DNA from: Achatina immaculata
Taxonomy: Eukaryota; Mollusca; Gastropoda; Stylommatophora; Achatinidae
DNA length: 64,000 bases
Assembly (NCBI GenBank): GCA_009760885.1
Contig: CM019699.1
Span: forward strand, 42,544,268-42,608,267
Direction: 5' to 3'
How positions within the stretch are numbered: position 1 is the stretch's first letter; every line of letters starts with the position of its first letter. The notes under the pieces are model-generated. The model was not told the DNA's origin and did not search any database. It was given only the letters and a program-made list of their open reading frames with translations. Both the position numbers and the translations under genes were made by a program. Shown piece after piece: positions 11,704 to 22,105 of this stretch.

Positions 11704-12175
11704 GCTTTCTTCACCGAACCTTAGCTGATATCTGCCGACAGACCGACGCGGAGCAAGGGAGACAGCGCTCTGCTCAGAGCGGATCCCTTTCGACCTCGGC
11801 AGCGTTTCATTTCCTTTAACCACCGGCGGCGACGGCGGCCGGCTCTCTCTGCTCTAACGAACGAGAAGAAAGCGCGGCACCGACAACCAACGCACATTAC
11901 ATACTGCAGACCCGATACTCTTTGCGAGAGATGGGTCAGTTTCGAGACCATCAGTCGACAATACCGTAGTACACCACCGACGCGTTAGCACGAACCTGGC
12001 TGGCTAGCTGTTTATAGGCTTCGCTCGATGGACAAACCCCTCGTTTCTGCATCGAAACACCTTAACTCTCGCCGTCAGGGAAGGGAGCGAAAACCTAACC
12101 TTTCTCCCCATGCATGGAACTCGAGAGCTCTTTTTTGCCAAAAGAACGGTCGGCCTGCGCAACAGCAGGGGCTGA
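11704..12175 (-). other. probable rDNA 5' external transcribed spacer
   Basis: Sequence directly upstream of the 18S 5' end on its own strand, GC-richer than its surroundings and without repeats. By position it should be the 5' ETS of the rDNA unit. The outer limit is unclear; base composition becomes AT-rich after about 12175. Confidence 0.6.
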
Positions 12176-12602
12176 CAAAGAACAGTTTGAAAAGGTAGAT
12201 ATACAATTTGTATGAGCTGCCGAGCATTCTTTTGCTAAAAACTTGTCTCGTGACAGATTTTATATAATGTCTGATAAACATAATCTGACACCATGTTTGT
12301 GTTGGAAGGCTCGATCTCTCTACATTTATGTCTTCTGTTTTGATCATTGTTATTTGTATTTTGATTTATTCCTCCAGTACAAAGGCCGAAGATAGTTGAA
12401 TTTGCACACTGAGTCACGTGAATTTCTGGTCAATTTTGTTGGAAGATAAAAACAGATCCATTCATTAGCAAAAAATACATCTGAAATGTTTAGACTTTCA
12501 TCTTCTTCATAAATTAATACAGGAGCTCGGGGGGGGGGGGGGGGAGAAGAATCAGAAAGAAGAAAGAGAAAAATTTAGACTCGGTGAAAATTATATAACA
12601 AA
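12176..12602. other. unassigned AT-rich sequence with poly-G run
   Basis: Nothing recognisable apart from a run of about 20 G at 12524-12545 next to the RTE-like fragment. Confidence 0.5.
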
Positions 12603-13397
12603 TCTTACATCTTACATACTTTCCGTGCCGCTAAACGTCACATAGGGCCCGCATAGGAGTTCGCCAAGATGTCCTATCTTTGGCGAGTTTTTCAATCTCA
12701 TTAAATGATGTTCTGCCTCTCTTAACAATGTCCTCTTTAGAGTTTCACGTGGTCGACCTCTTTTTTTTTTCTTCGGTCTGTTGTGTTCCACTTGATAGCT
12801 TGTTTGGGGGACTCTCTGATTGTTTGTTCTCAATACATGACCGACATATGTCCATCTTCTTTTTCTGATCACCCATGAAACAAGTTGTTTGCTCATCTGT
12901 CTTATCTCTGCGGTTTTCTTGAATTCGTTCCACTTTATACCGAGTAATTTCCTTAGGCATTTTTTTTTCAAAAGAGTCTAATTTGTTTTCTATTTCTTTA
13001 GTTGTTTTTCAGCTTTCATATGCATAAAAGAGAGTGGATATTACATGTGAATTAAATAATCTTAACTTGGGTTTTTGTGCTTAGAACTTTTGAATCCCGT
13101 ATGTTCTCAAGATTCTTGAAAGTCAATGCTGCTTTTGCAATTCGAATTCTAACTTCCTTTCTGGTGTCACCATCCTGGTCTATGTAGCTGCTGAGATATG
13201 GAAATTGGTTTACTTCTTCAACAGCTGTTCTTTCTACGTATATTTTTCCTTTGCAGTTAATGAGAAGTTTTATTATTTTTGTTTTATCCTTGTTAATTTC
13301 AAGTCCTATTTTACTAGCCATTTAAGACAGGGAATCTGTTTTTACTTGCATTGATTTCATATTGTCGCTGATAAGAGTTATGTCATCTGCAAGATCA
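12603..13397 (-). pseudogene. RTE-like LINE 3' fragment, old copy
   Basis: Minus-strand relic of the 18350-20590 family. Recognisable blocks are DDITLISDNMKSMQ (near 13390), ASKIGLEINKDKTKI (13320), FPYLSSYIDQDGDTRKEVRI (13210-13150), KCLRKLLGIKWNEFKK (12960) and KRGRPRETLKRTLLREAE (12740). Frameshifts separate them, and the 3' end carries the CGGCAC..GGAAAG..TATAAG-type tail. It is clearly more diverged than the copies at 18 kb and 62 kb. Confidence 0.88.
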
Positions 13398-13464
13398 TGG
13401 TCTTCACAAATAGCAGCGAAGAAAAGAAGACAAAAATAAAAAAAAATGAAAATCTGGATTGTGG

Positions 13465-13525
13465 GCTTGTGGGCTTTATCTGTGGGTTTGTGGGCTTTAT
13501 CTGTGGGCTTGTGGGCGACTGTGGC
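13465..13525. repeat. short tandem repeat
   Basis: About three copies of a unit containing GTGGGCTTTATCTGTGGG. Confidence 0.8.
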
Positions 13526-13631
13526 AGAAAACAAACATCATCATATGCCACCTCCAGTTTGAAGGTTTGTGGTAATGAATATCTAGCTCCCTCGCCTTGA
13601 TGGTGCAGTCAGCCAGGCTGACTCCTGCCCA

Positions 13632-14092
13632 GTCTCCTATGTTATCTTCTCATCAATATCTCTGTCTACCTCTCCTATGTTATCTTCTCATCAATATCTC
13701 TGTCTACCTCTCCTATGTTATCTTCTCATCAATATCTCTGTCTACCTCTCCTATGTATCTTCTCATCAATATCTCTGTCTACCTCTCCTATGTTATCTTC
13801 TCATCAATATCTCTGTCTACCTCTCCTATGTTATCTTCTCATCAATATCTCTGTCTACCTCTCCTATGTTATCTTCTCATCAATATCTCTGTCTACCTCT
13901 CCTATGTTATCTTCTCATCAATATCTCTGTCTACCTCTCCTATGTTATCTTCTCATCAATATCTCTGTCTACCTCTCCTATGTTATCTTCTCATCAATAT
14001 CTCTGTCTACCTCTCCTATGTTATCTTCTCATCAATATCTCTGTCTACCTCTCCTATGTTATCTTCTCATCAATATCTCTGTCTACCTCTCG
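13632..14092. repeat. 38-bp minisatellite
   Basis: About 12 nearly identical copies of a 38-bp unit containing ATGTTATCTTCTCATCAATA and TCTCTGTCTACCTCTCCT; one copy near 13757 lacks a single T. It lies at the 3' end of the minus-strand LINE that follows. Confidence 0.97.
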
Positions 14093-14094
14093 CT

Positions 14095-15960
14095 CTTTTT
14101 CCTTCCACTTTTCCTTTTAGTAAGGTCTTCAATATGTTGTTATGTCTTTTGGTATGACCAAAGCATTTTGTTTTCTTGATCTTTAGAGAAGTTCACATTG
14201 CACTTATACTCATAGCTGTTCTAATACTTATATATTTGTTGTTTTTTCATGTTCCATGATATACGATCTAATTTTCTGTGCATCATCGACGTTTCTGCTG
14301 CATTTATCCTTCTCTGTGACTTTTAGAGTCCAGATTGTTGCTCTGTATAGTAATACAGATCAGATACAGAATTTTATACATCTCATTTTTGTGGGGGGGG
14401 GGGGGGTATTTTTCTAGGCAGATTCCTGGATAACAGCATTGTCTTGAGCAGCGTGATTCTGAATATCTCTTGGTATTCCTATTTTTTTCTTTATCTCTGT
14501 CTAACATCTCCGATCCTTGGTTAGTATATGCCTAGGTAGCAGCAGTTTGTCATTGTTTATTGTCTTTCCTTCTCAGCACCATTATTTTGGTCTATTTGAT
14601 ATTTATCTCCAGTCCCCATTCTTGGCTTGTGTTGTTTATCTTATCTATTATTTTCTGTAGATTCTCTGCTAGAAGAACTGTATCATCTGCGTACTTTAAA
14701 TTGGTGATATTTCTTCCTCATGCTCAGTTCCGGTTCTTCTGAGTGTCTGAAGATGTTCTCTGTAAAGGTTCAGTAAACATGGAGACAGAACACATTCTTG
14801 CCTGCCTCCCTTCTTTACGGGTATGTTTGTTGATGTCACTGTGCCGTATCTTACCAATGTTTCCTCCTCTGAGTAGAGATTTCTTACAATTTAATTTCTT
14901 CCCACAAAGATAGATTTCCTCAGGACAGTCTATAAGATGGTCATATTTCATTGTCAAATCTTTTAGCATAATCTATAAAACAGGTGTACATCTCTTTCTG
15001 AACTTCCATGTACGTCTCTATTAGCTTTATTATGCAAAAAAGTGCCTCTCTTGTTCCACTATTCTGTCTAAAACCAAACTGTTCCTCACCAAATTCTTTA
15101 GCAATTTTTGTTTGTTTGTTCTTTCAAGGATGATTTTGAGGAGAATTTTAGTCAACTGGCTCATCAGATTTAAAAATGTGAGCAGTATATGGCTTTTGTT
15201 TTGTTGGGTAATGCCACAAACTCTGAATGCTTCACTTCTTGAGGAGTATGTCCCAGACTGCATATATTATTACATATTTCTGTTAGCTTGTCAACTTCAC
15301 ATTTTTTTGGTGTATTTATCATTTCTATGGTAATGCCATCAGGTCCTACTGCTTTAGCTCCTTTCACTTTGTTTATGCTTCTTTCAAACTGTGACCTGAT
15401 TATTGGTGGACCATCAATGTTTCTTAGGGCTGGATTTTTGCTTGCGTTATCTTCAAATAGGTCTCATGTATTCTGTCCATCTTTTTTTGCTATTTTATCT
15501 TTTATTATTATCTGACCTCTTTTATGCTTGATACCTCCCCTATTTGTCAGACTTTCTTTTGAAAATGAGTGCTATTTCTTTGTGCACACCCTTTTGTATT
15601 GTGAGTGTTACTCATTTCCTCTATGGCAATATATTTCTCCTCAATTCACTTTTCTTTGGCTTGTCTGCACATGACATACATGTATTTGTTTGTTAATGTC
15701 TATATTTCCGTGAGGTTTTAGCTTCCTTTCTTTCTCTCTCATGCCAGTTAAAACATATCTTCTGTTATCCAACTCCGCTTCATGTTGCTCTTCCTTCTTG
15801 GCAAGTTGTTGTTTACATATTCTATACTTTGTGTTAGATATTGCTGTTTTACATCAGTTCTCTCTTGTAAAGTTTCTCTTCTGTATTGTTCTATTCCTTT
15901 GTTTAAAGGATATTCATATTTGTTTTTTACCTCCACTAAATATTTCTTTTACAGATCTTG
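14095..15960 (-). pseudogene. LINE reverse transcriptase relic
   Basis: Minus-strand non-LTR retrotransposon remains with many stops. In order from the 5' side: a pre-RT block with RRSWITEDMF-like sequence (15780-15750), the RT entry block AVGPDGITIEMI (15355-15320), LIDCPEEIYLCG (14940-14900), and a C-terminal block reading CFGHTKRHNNILKTLLK near 14160-14110, which matches the same region of the LINE at 35456-40808. A degraded AP-endonuclease region at 17060-17470 on the same strand probably belongs to the same insertion, separated by a 44-bp satellite and an opposite-strand LINE piece. Confidence 0.7.
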
Positions 15961-16034
15961 CTGTTTTAGGAGATTTGTGTCAACTAGTTGGATTTTATTT
16001 TCCCTGACAAATCTGGATTTAGTGTCACCTGCCA

Positions 16035-16345
16035 CAGGGTTGCAAATAAAGAGATACTAATGGGATTAGGTGTCGCAGAAAACTGGCTTATTAACACCAT
16101 AAAAATGAGAAAGCTGAGATACTTGGGCCACATCGAGAGACACAACAGCTTGGAGAGGTTGATAGTAGAAGGCATAGTACCTGGTAAAAGAGAAATGGGA
16201 TGACCTCACCACAGGTGACTTGGGACATCATGGAAAGTCTGAATATATCATTGCGAGGTGCGGGTCAACTTGAACAAGACTGTATTGCATTCAGGGAGGC
16301 TGTGAGAGGGACATTCTGCAAAGGATATATCACATGAAAAACCAG
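16035..16345 (+). pseudogene. LINE 3' terminal fragment
   Basis: Plus-strand codons give IKMRKLRYLGHIERHNSLER and IVEGIVPGKREMG, then a stop, then PHHR. This is the W/Y-LGH and G-K-R-x-x-G-R-P region near the C terminus of APE-type LINE proteins, related to the end of the 35456-40808 element but in another copy. Confidence 0.75.
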
Positions 16346-16369
16346 AGGGTTGTGGTCTGAGTTAATATC

Positions 16370-17060
16370 TGCTTCAGGGTATATTTTAATTTGCTTGACA
16401 CTATTCCTGGGGATGTCTTAATCAATTTGACACTGTTCTTATATCTGTTCCTGGGTATTTCTTAACTTACCTGACACTGTTCTTATATCTGTTCCTGGAT
16501 ATGTCTTAACTTACTTGACACTGTTCTTATATCTGTTCCTGGATATGTCTTAACTTACTTGACACTGTTCTTATATCTGTTCCTGGGTATGACTTGACAC
16601 TGTTCTTATATCTGTTCCTGGATATGTCTTAACTTACTTGACACTGTTCTTATATCTGTTCCTGGATATGTCTTAACTTACTTGACACTGTTCTTATATC
16701 TGTTCCTGGATATGTCTTAACTTACTTGACACTGTTCTTATATCTGTTCCTGGATATGTCTTAACTTACTTGACACTGTTCTTATATCTGTTCCTGGGTA
16801 TGACTTGACACTGTTCTTATATCTGTTCCTGGGTATGACTTGACACTGTTCTTATATCTGCTTCTGGGTAAGTCTTAACATACTTGACACTGTTCTTATA
16901 TCTGCTTCTGGGTAAGTCTTAACATACTTGACACTGTTCTTATATCTGCTTCTGGGTAAGTCTTAACATACTTGACACTGTTCTTATATCTGCTTCTGGG
17001 TAAGTCTTAACATACTTGACACTGTTCTTATATCTGTTCCTGGGTATATCTTAATTTGCT
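16370..17060. repeat. 44-bp minisatellite
   Basis: About 15 copies of a 44-bp unit containing TTGACACTGTTCTTATATCT, with variants GTTCCTGGATATGTC, a shortened GTTCCTGGGTATGAC form and a cluster with GCTTCTGGGTAAGTC at 16855-17030. Confidence 0.96.
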
Positions 17061-17470
17061 CGACTCTAGGTATTTCTTGTCTGACAAATTTCTTGTATCT
17101 ACTCCTTATCATGAAATAATCAATTTGGTTACTTTTTCTGTCTCTATGACTTTTCTATGTATATAAGTTCCTCTTGTGATGTTGAAAAAATGTATTGTAC
17201 ACTACTAAGTGATTTTCTTCACAGAATTGTGTGAGCCTGTCTCCTCTTTCCTATTCTGTATTTGCCTGTTATGTCAATATTCTCCTTCTCCTACTATGGC
17301 TTTCATGTCTCCCAGAATTATTAGTACATCAGTTGATTTGACATTCTTTAACATTCTTTGTATCTTCGTAGTATTCCTCAATGATTTTGGCAGAGTGACC
17401 TCAAGCTGGTGCCTGTGTCTGCCATACTGCTCGCTTGAAAGGCTTTGCTTTGATTTTTATTAGCATCATT
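17060..17470 (-). pseudogene. AP-endonuclease relic of a LINE
   Basis: Minus-strand reading with several stops gives fragments resembling G-D-F-N-A-x-V-G (near 17310), a C-T-x-F-F-Q/N-H block (17200) and the L-I-D/S-Y-F-M-I-R-type block (17120). Probably the 5' part of the RT relic at 14095-15960. Confidence 0.55.
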
Positions 17471-17690
17471 CTGTTATTGAATGCCAAATATCCATTCACA
17501 AACTTATTAATTTTATTTTTGATTAAAAAAAAAAATCCACCATTTATATGCTCTTTTCTGCCTGAATATATTAATATGTGATCATATTTTTTAAATGCGG
17601 GTTCAGGAGGAAAATGTATAATTTAATACACTCTGACAGACTGGCAGTGAGGGTGAGGGTGGAGAAGGAAGCGGCGAAAAGGTGGCCCCC
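17471..17690. other. unassigned AT-rich sequence
   Basis: Contains an A-rich run at 17525-17535; no gene recognised. Confidence 0.5.
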
Positions 17691-17691
17691 A

Positions 17692-17903
17692 CCAAGGTGT
17701 AGATGGACAGTGGCCCCAGCAAGGTGGAGATGGACAGTGGCACCAGCAAGGTGGAGATGGACAGTGGCCCCAGCAAGGTGGAGATGGACAGTGGCCCCAA
17801 CAAGGTGGAGATGGACAGTGGCCCCAGCAAGGTGGAGATGGACAGTGGCCCCACCAAGGTGGAGATGGACAGTGGCCCCACCAAGGTGGAGATGGACAGA
17901 GCT
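17692..17903. repeat. 27-bp minisatellite
   Basis: Eight copies of a 27-bp unit containing GGAGATGGACAGTGGCCCCA, differing at one or two positions (CAGCAAG, CACCAAG or CAACAAG). The unit is a multiple of three, so it is open in several frames on both strands. Confidence 0.97.
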
Positions 17904-18239
17904 GACTGATTATATGGATATGTGTGAAGAATTCAGGGTGTTGGTCAAACATAAGAAGGTGACAATGAAAAGGTAGACAGAAACAACAGCAGAAAAGTAT
18001 GCAGGGAAAAAAAACCTGCAGAGGCCGAGATTAATGAAAGATAACCGTGAAATGTAACCAGTGTGGTTCTGCAATTAATTATACAGCAGTTTTCAAGGGG
18101 CAGGCCATTTCTGTCATCAGTGACATTGTCTGAAGGAAGTAACTTGGAAGCCTGCCTTATCCTTGTGCTTGTAGTCACTGAAGTGGGGGGGGGGTTTGCA
18201 AGATGTCATGTACATGATTTTGAATGCAATCACTCTCCT
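17904..18239. other. unassigned sequence
   Basis: No recognisable gene; a run of 9 G at 18184. Confidence 0.5.
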
Positions 18240-18345
18240 CAGTATGTCACTCTACACTTTTTTCTATGTATCATGATCATACTTTAAAGTTGTTTTGTTC
18301 TATGTCTCATGATCATATTTTAAAATTGTTGTGTTCTATTGTAAA
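18240..18345. repeat. ~43-bp tandem repeat, short array
   Basis: About two and a half copies of a unit containing TCTCATGATCATATTTTAAA. The same unit recurs at 26345-26490, on the far side of 8 kb of mobile-element sequence. Confidence 0.8.
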
Positions 18346-18346
18346 A

Positions 18347-20590
18347 CTATATCTTATCTTCTTATATCTTATATCCTTCCCGTGCCGTTAGACGTCACAT
18401 AGGGCTCGCAAAGTAGTTCGCCAATTTTTCCTGTCTTCGGCGAGTCTTTCAACCTCATCAAAGGATTTTATGCCTGTTAACTTGGCCTCTCTTAATAATG
18501 TTCTCTTCAGAGTTTCACGCGGTCTGCCCCTTTTTCTTCGGCCTGTTGTGTTCCACTTGATAGCTTGTTTTGGGATTCTCTGATCATTTCTTCTCATCAA
18601 GTGGCCAACATATGTCCATCTCCTTTTCCTGATCACCCGTGAGACTGGTTGTTGTTCAGTCATCTGTCTTATCTCTGCATTGTTCTTGAATTCATTCCAC
18701 TTGATGCCGAGTATTTTCCTTAGGCATTTGTTTTCAAAAGAGTCTAATTTCTTTTCTATTTCTTTAGTTGTTTTCCAGCTTTCGCATGCATAAATGAGGG
18801 TGGATATTACATTTGAATTGAATAGTCTTAACTTGGTTTTTGTGCTTATAACTTTTGAATTCCATATGTTCTCAAGATTCTTGAAGATTGATGCTGCTTT
18901 TGCAATTCTGATCCTAACTTCCTTTCTAGTGTCACCATCCTGGTCTATGTAGCTGCCAAGGTATGCAAATTGATTGACTTCTTCAATATCTGTCCCTTCT
19001 ATGTGTATTTTTCCATTTTGATTGATGGGAATTTTCATTATTTTTGTTTTGTCCTTGTTAATTTCAAGTCCTATTTTGCTAGCCAGTGAAGATAGGCTAT
19101 CTGTTTTTTCTTGCATGGAATTCACATTATTACTGATAAGAGTTATGTCATCAGCAAAATCAAGATCTTCTAGTTGGGTCCCATGTACCCAGTCAATACC
19201 TGTGTTACCTGTGCAGCATTTTTTCATTATGAAGTCTATTGTAATCCCAAAAAGTAAAGGAGACAGTATACATCCTTGTTTCACGCCTGTTTCAATCTGG
19301 AACCATTCACTCATCCCTTCTTCTGTCTTGACTGCACAACCATATCCATTGTATAAGTCCTTAATGATGTTGACAATTTTAGATGGTATTCCATATAGAC
19401 ATAAAATTCTCCATAATGAATCTCTGTGTATGCTATCAAATGCCTTCTTAAAATCTATGAAATTCAGTATTAATGGTTTCTGCTTTTCAATATGTTCTTC
19501 AAGTATTATTCTGAGAGTAAAGATCTGGTCGAGACAGCTTCTCCCTTTTCGAAATCCTGCTTGTTCTTCTCTCATTGCAGTATCCACTATATCTTTGAGT
19601 CTATTCAAAATGACCTTGCAAAATACTTTTGACACAACTGATATTAAGGTTACTCCTCTCCAGTTGTTACAGTCACTAAGGTTGCCCTTTTTTGGTATTT
19701 TCACAATGATTCCCTTCTTCCAATTAGAAGGGACCTTTTCTTCTTTCCAAATCTTGTTAAACATTCTCTGTAGTTGTCTCATGTTGTCACTATTGATAGC
19801 TTTTAGCATCTCGGCTGTTATTTCATCTTCACCTGCAGCTTTGTTGTTAGCCATTAAATTCACTGCTGTTTCAATTTCATGCAATTCAATTTCATCTAGA
19901 TTGACATTTAGTTGTGGGGCTGGTAAGTCAGTTTCAAGGTTTAACAATTCTTTTGGGTGTGGTCGATTGAGTATTTCTTGGAAGTGTTCAGCCCATCTTT
20001 GCTTTTGGTCTTTATTTGATGTTAATAGTGTTCCAGTTTTGCTAAGGATTGGTCTTTCTTTAGATGTAATAGTACCTGTTAGCCTCTTTTGTATGTTATA
20101 TAAAGTTTTGCTGTCTCCTGTTTTTGCTGCTTTTTCTGCCTCTTTCGCCATATTGTCTATGTATTCTCTTTTATCCCTTCTAGCTGAACTTTTTACTTTC
20201 TTGTCTATGTCTTTGTATTTTGCTTTTGCCGAATCTCTTTCATGATCTGCTTTTGCATTCAACATGTTTAATTTGACTGCTCGTCTTTCATGTATATACT
20301 TCCATGTTTTATCTGATATCCATGCTTTTCTATTTGGTTTTTCCAATCCAGCGCTTACTTTTGCTGCTGTGATTATGGCTGTGCTGTAAGAATTCCATAA
20401 CTCATCTACACCTATCTCCTCAACTTCACTGGGTGTTTTGGAATGATTGGCAAGTTCCTGATTGAAATTAATGTTAGTATTTTCTTCTTGTAGGCTGTGG
20501 ATGTTTATCTTTCTGTGTACTGATTTCTTGTGTTGATTTCTTGTGTTGACTATATGGTTGAGATTAATGAAGATCAAATTTTGGTAGTCT
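18347..20590 (-). mobile_element. RTE-like LINE, 5'-truncated young copy
   Basis: A 2.2 kb insertion whose 3' end on the minus strand carries ACGGCACGGGAAGGATATAA and a tail of ATATAAG/AAGATA repeats. It lacks the endonuclease half. It is practically identical over 900 bp to the copy at 62030-62960, differing at one noticed base (GAT to GAG codon), so the family was active recently. Clade assignment rests on the APE-RT layout and short repeat tail. Confidence 0.9.
18388..20577 (-). CDS. LINE reverse transcriptase ORF (endonuclease missing)
   Basis: A 729-codon open frame without internal stops. It copies LINE RNA into DNA at the target site. Blocks in order: pre-RT region with KAWISDKTWKYI; NNKAAGEDEITAEMLK (RT entry); GFRKGRSCLDQIF; NFIDFKKAFDSIHRDSLW; TGVKQGCILSPLLFG; the catalytic DFADDITLIS; INKDKTKIMK; then YLGSYIDQDGDTRKE, YACESWK, RRWTYVGHLMRR, KRGRPRETLKRTL and a CDV C terminus. 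The first Met is not the real start, because the element is truncated just upstream; an intact member would carry an AP endonuclease like that at 54245-55440. An antisense frame of 407 codons (19022-20245) is a shadow. Confidence 0.88.
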   Translation of the reverse strand: MIFINLNHIVNTRNQHKKSVHRKINIHSLQEENTNINFNQELANHSKTPSEVEEIGVDELWNSYSTAIITAAKVSAGLEKPNRKAWISDKTWKYIHERRAVKLNMLNAKADHERDSAKAKYKDIDKKVKSSARRDKREYIDNMAKEAEKAAKTGDSKTLYNIQKRLTGTITSKERPILSKTGTLLTSNKDQKQRWAEHFQEILNRPHPKELLNLETDLPAPQLNVNLDEIELHEIETAVNLMANNKAAGEDEITAEMLKAINSDNMRQLQRMFNKIWKEEKVPSNWKKGIIVKIPKKGNLSDCNNWRGVTLISVVSKVFCKVILNRLKDIVDTAMREEQAGFRKGRSCLDQIFTLRIILEEHIEKQKPLILNFIDFKKAFDSIHRDSLWRILCLYGIPSKIVNIIKDLYNGYGCAVKTEEGMSEWFQIETGVKQGCILSPLLFGITIDFIMKKCCTGNTGIDWVHGTQLEDLDFADDITLISNNVNSMQEKTDSLSSLASKIGLEINKDKTKIMKIPINQNGKIHIEGTDIEEVNQFAYLGSYIDQDGDTRKEVRIRIAKAASIFKNLENIWNSKVISTKTKLRLFNSNVISTLIYACESWKTTKEIEKKLDSFENKCLRKILGIKWNEFKNNAEIRQMTEQQPVSRVIRKRRWTYVGHLMRRNDQRIPKQAIKWNTTGRRKRGRPRETLKRTLLREAKLTGIKSFDEVERLAEDRKNWRTTLRALCDV

Positions 20591-20804
20591 AAGGGAGACT
20601 ATTTTGTTAAAAGAAAGTACTTAAGGGAGAGTTCATTCCTTCTCTACATAGGCTAATCTTAGCTTGGCTCGAGGGAAAAAAATTGTTTTTAATAGTCTAA
20701 AATCAGGATGGACAATTCCACGTGAAAATGACCGTTAGGTAGAAGAAATGAAACAACAGCTGTGAACTTTAGTACAAAGTTTAGTCTTTAAAAACTGATT
20801 TTCT
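20591..20804. other. unassigned sequence
   Basis: Lies between the RTE-like copy and the next LINE fragment; nothing recognised. Confidence 0.5.
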
Positions 20805-21595
20805 ACATGTTTCATCATCATCAGGTGCCATGCCAACTGACGTTGGCTATTATGTTTCTCCAGACTACACGATCCATCATGCAGACCATTAGATCAGTCG
20901 GTGACCTCCTCTCACACCATCTCATCAGACTTTCCAGTATCATTTCTCTTGGTCTTCCTTTGGCCCTTCTTCTCTCTATTCTTCCTGAAGTGCTATAATA
21001 TTTTCAATGGCCCCCCCTTCTCATTGCATGTCCTATGAAAGTACATTGTCTTTCTCTTATCTTTTTGACAAGGTTTTTTTGTCTCTCCAGCTCTTCTCAT
21101 ACATTCTTCATTAGTTATTTTTGCTGTCCAGGGGATTCGCAACATTCTTCTAATAAACCACATTTCTGCTGCTTCCAATGATTTTTGTGCAGACTTGCCT
21201 ATTGTCCATGATTCACTTCCATATAACAAGATAGGTTCAATATAGCATTTTAGGACTCGTTTTCTAACATTCATTGATAAGGATGTGCTGGTTAATATGT
21301 TTCTCATTCTCTGAAATGCAGTCTTTGCTTGGGTCATTATGTTCTTAATTTCAGTTCTGCATTTCCCATCTGAACTTATTACTGCTCCAAGATATTTGAA
21401 CTTCTGCACCTGCTTTAGAATAGTTCCATTTAATTTTTATACTGCATTTTGCTGGATTCTATTTCTTAGATATAACCACAGTCTCTGTCTTTCTGATGTT
21501 CAAAGTAAGGCCTTTCTGTTCACTTTCTTTGGCGACTTTATCCAAGAGATTTTGCAGATGTTTAGGGTTATAAACACAGTGACTAGACCATTCTA
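20805..21595 (-). pseudogene. LINE C-terminal fragment
   Basis: Minus-strand codons 21644-21459 give the RT tail LLDKVAKESEQKGLTLNIRK; codons 21409-20993 give FKYLGAVISSDGKCRTEI, KRVLKCYIEPILLYGSESW and WFIRRMLRIPWTAKITNEE. Same family as the plus-strand LINE at 21596-24850, which lies back to back with it. The junction at 21595 coincides with the start of that element's 5' region. Confidence 0.82.
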
Positions 21596-22105
21596 AGGAC
21601 TGTAATACCTGGGGGTGGGGTGGAGGATAAGCTTTCCACTCCAATTAAATGTCTCCAAGGCATGCGTCTCAAATAGCCTCTGACAGTCCAAGTCCAGCTC
21701 CTGGCCTTCTTGTGGCGGAACTGTTTAAACTGACAGGAAAAAGGGCAAAAGGCGAGTATCTGGTGCCTGAAAACCAGACGCTTCGGGTAGATGAGACTCG
21801 TTAGTCTTGGTTGGTAGCTCATCTAGGAAAAGGAAAACTGATTTCAAACTCCTTGCTGCCTTGTAGGGTAGGCTCTGGCCAGAGTCAAAGTCTAGTGGAG
21901 TAAACCATAAACAAAATGGTGGCAGGCAAGGGGAAACCAACACTGCACATTCCCAAGAACAATCATGACAATCCACAATTCTTTGGATCATAACGATGTT
22001 AATGGGGGTTTCCAGTGGAACCACGTGTCCGGTAGGGACTATCACGTGCGACAGGTGATACCAGATCATCATCCAACTACTGTAAGCAAAGAAAACAAGC
22101 AACAC
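21596..22105 (+). repeat. LINE 5' region sharing its first 240 bp with the modular repeat
   Basis: Starts with TTCTAAGGACTGTAATACCT. From 21596 to about 21835 it is clearly homologous to the start of the modular dispersed repeat at 46751-48415 and, in reverse, to the end of the copy at 8840-10322; shared blocks include CTCCAATTAAATGTCTCCA and CTGGTGCCTGAAAACCAGAC. After 21835 it diverges and leads into the endonuclease region of the LINE at 22105. Confidence 0.65.

Noticed and set aside
13597..14179. Three overlapping hydrophobic open frames that look like membrane proteins
   Set aside because: Translation of the 38-bp minisatellite; leucine/tyrosine-rich only because of the unit sequence.
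17578..17976. Open frame with nine-residue repeats (PARWRWTVA)
   Set aside because: 27-bp minisatellite divisible by three; both strands are open and nothing conserved flanks it.
19022..20245. 407-codon plus-strand open frame
   Set aside because: Antisense shadow of the LINE reverse transcriptase ORF on the minus strand; no recognisable domain.
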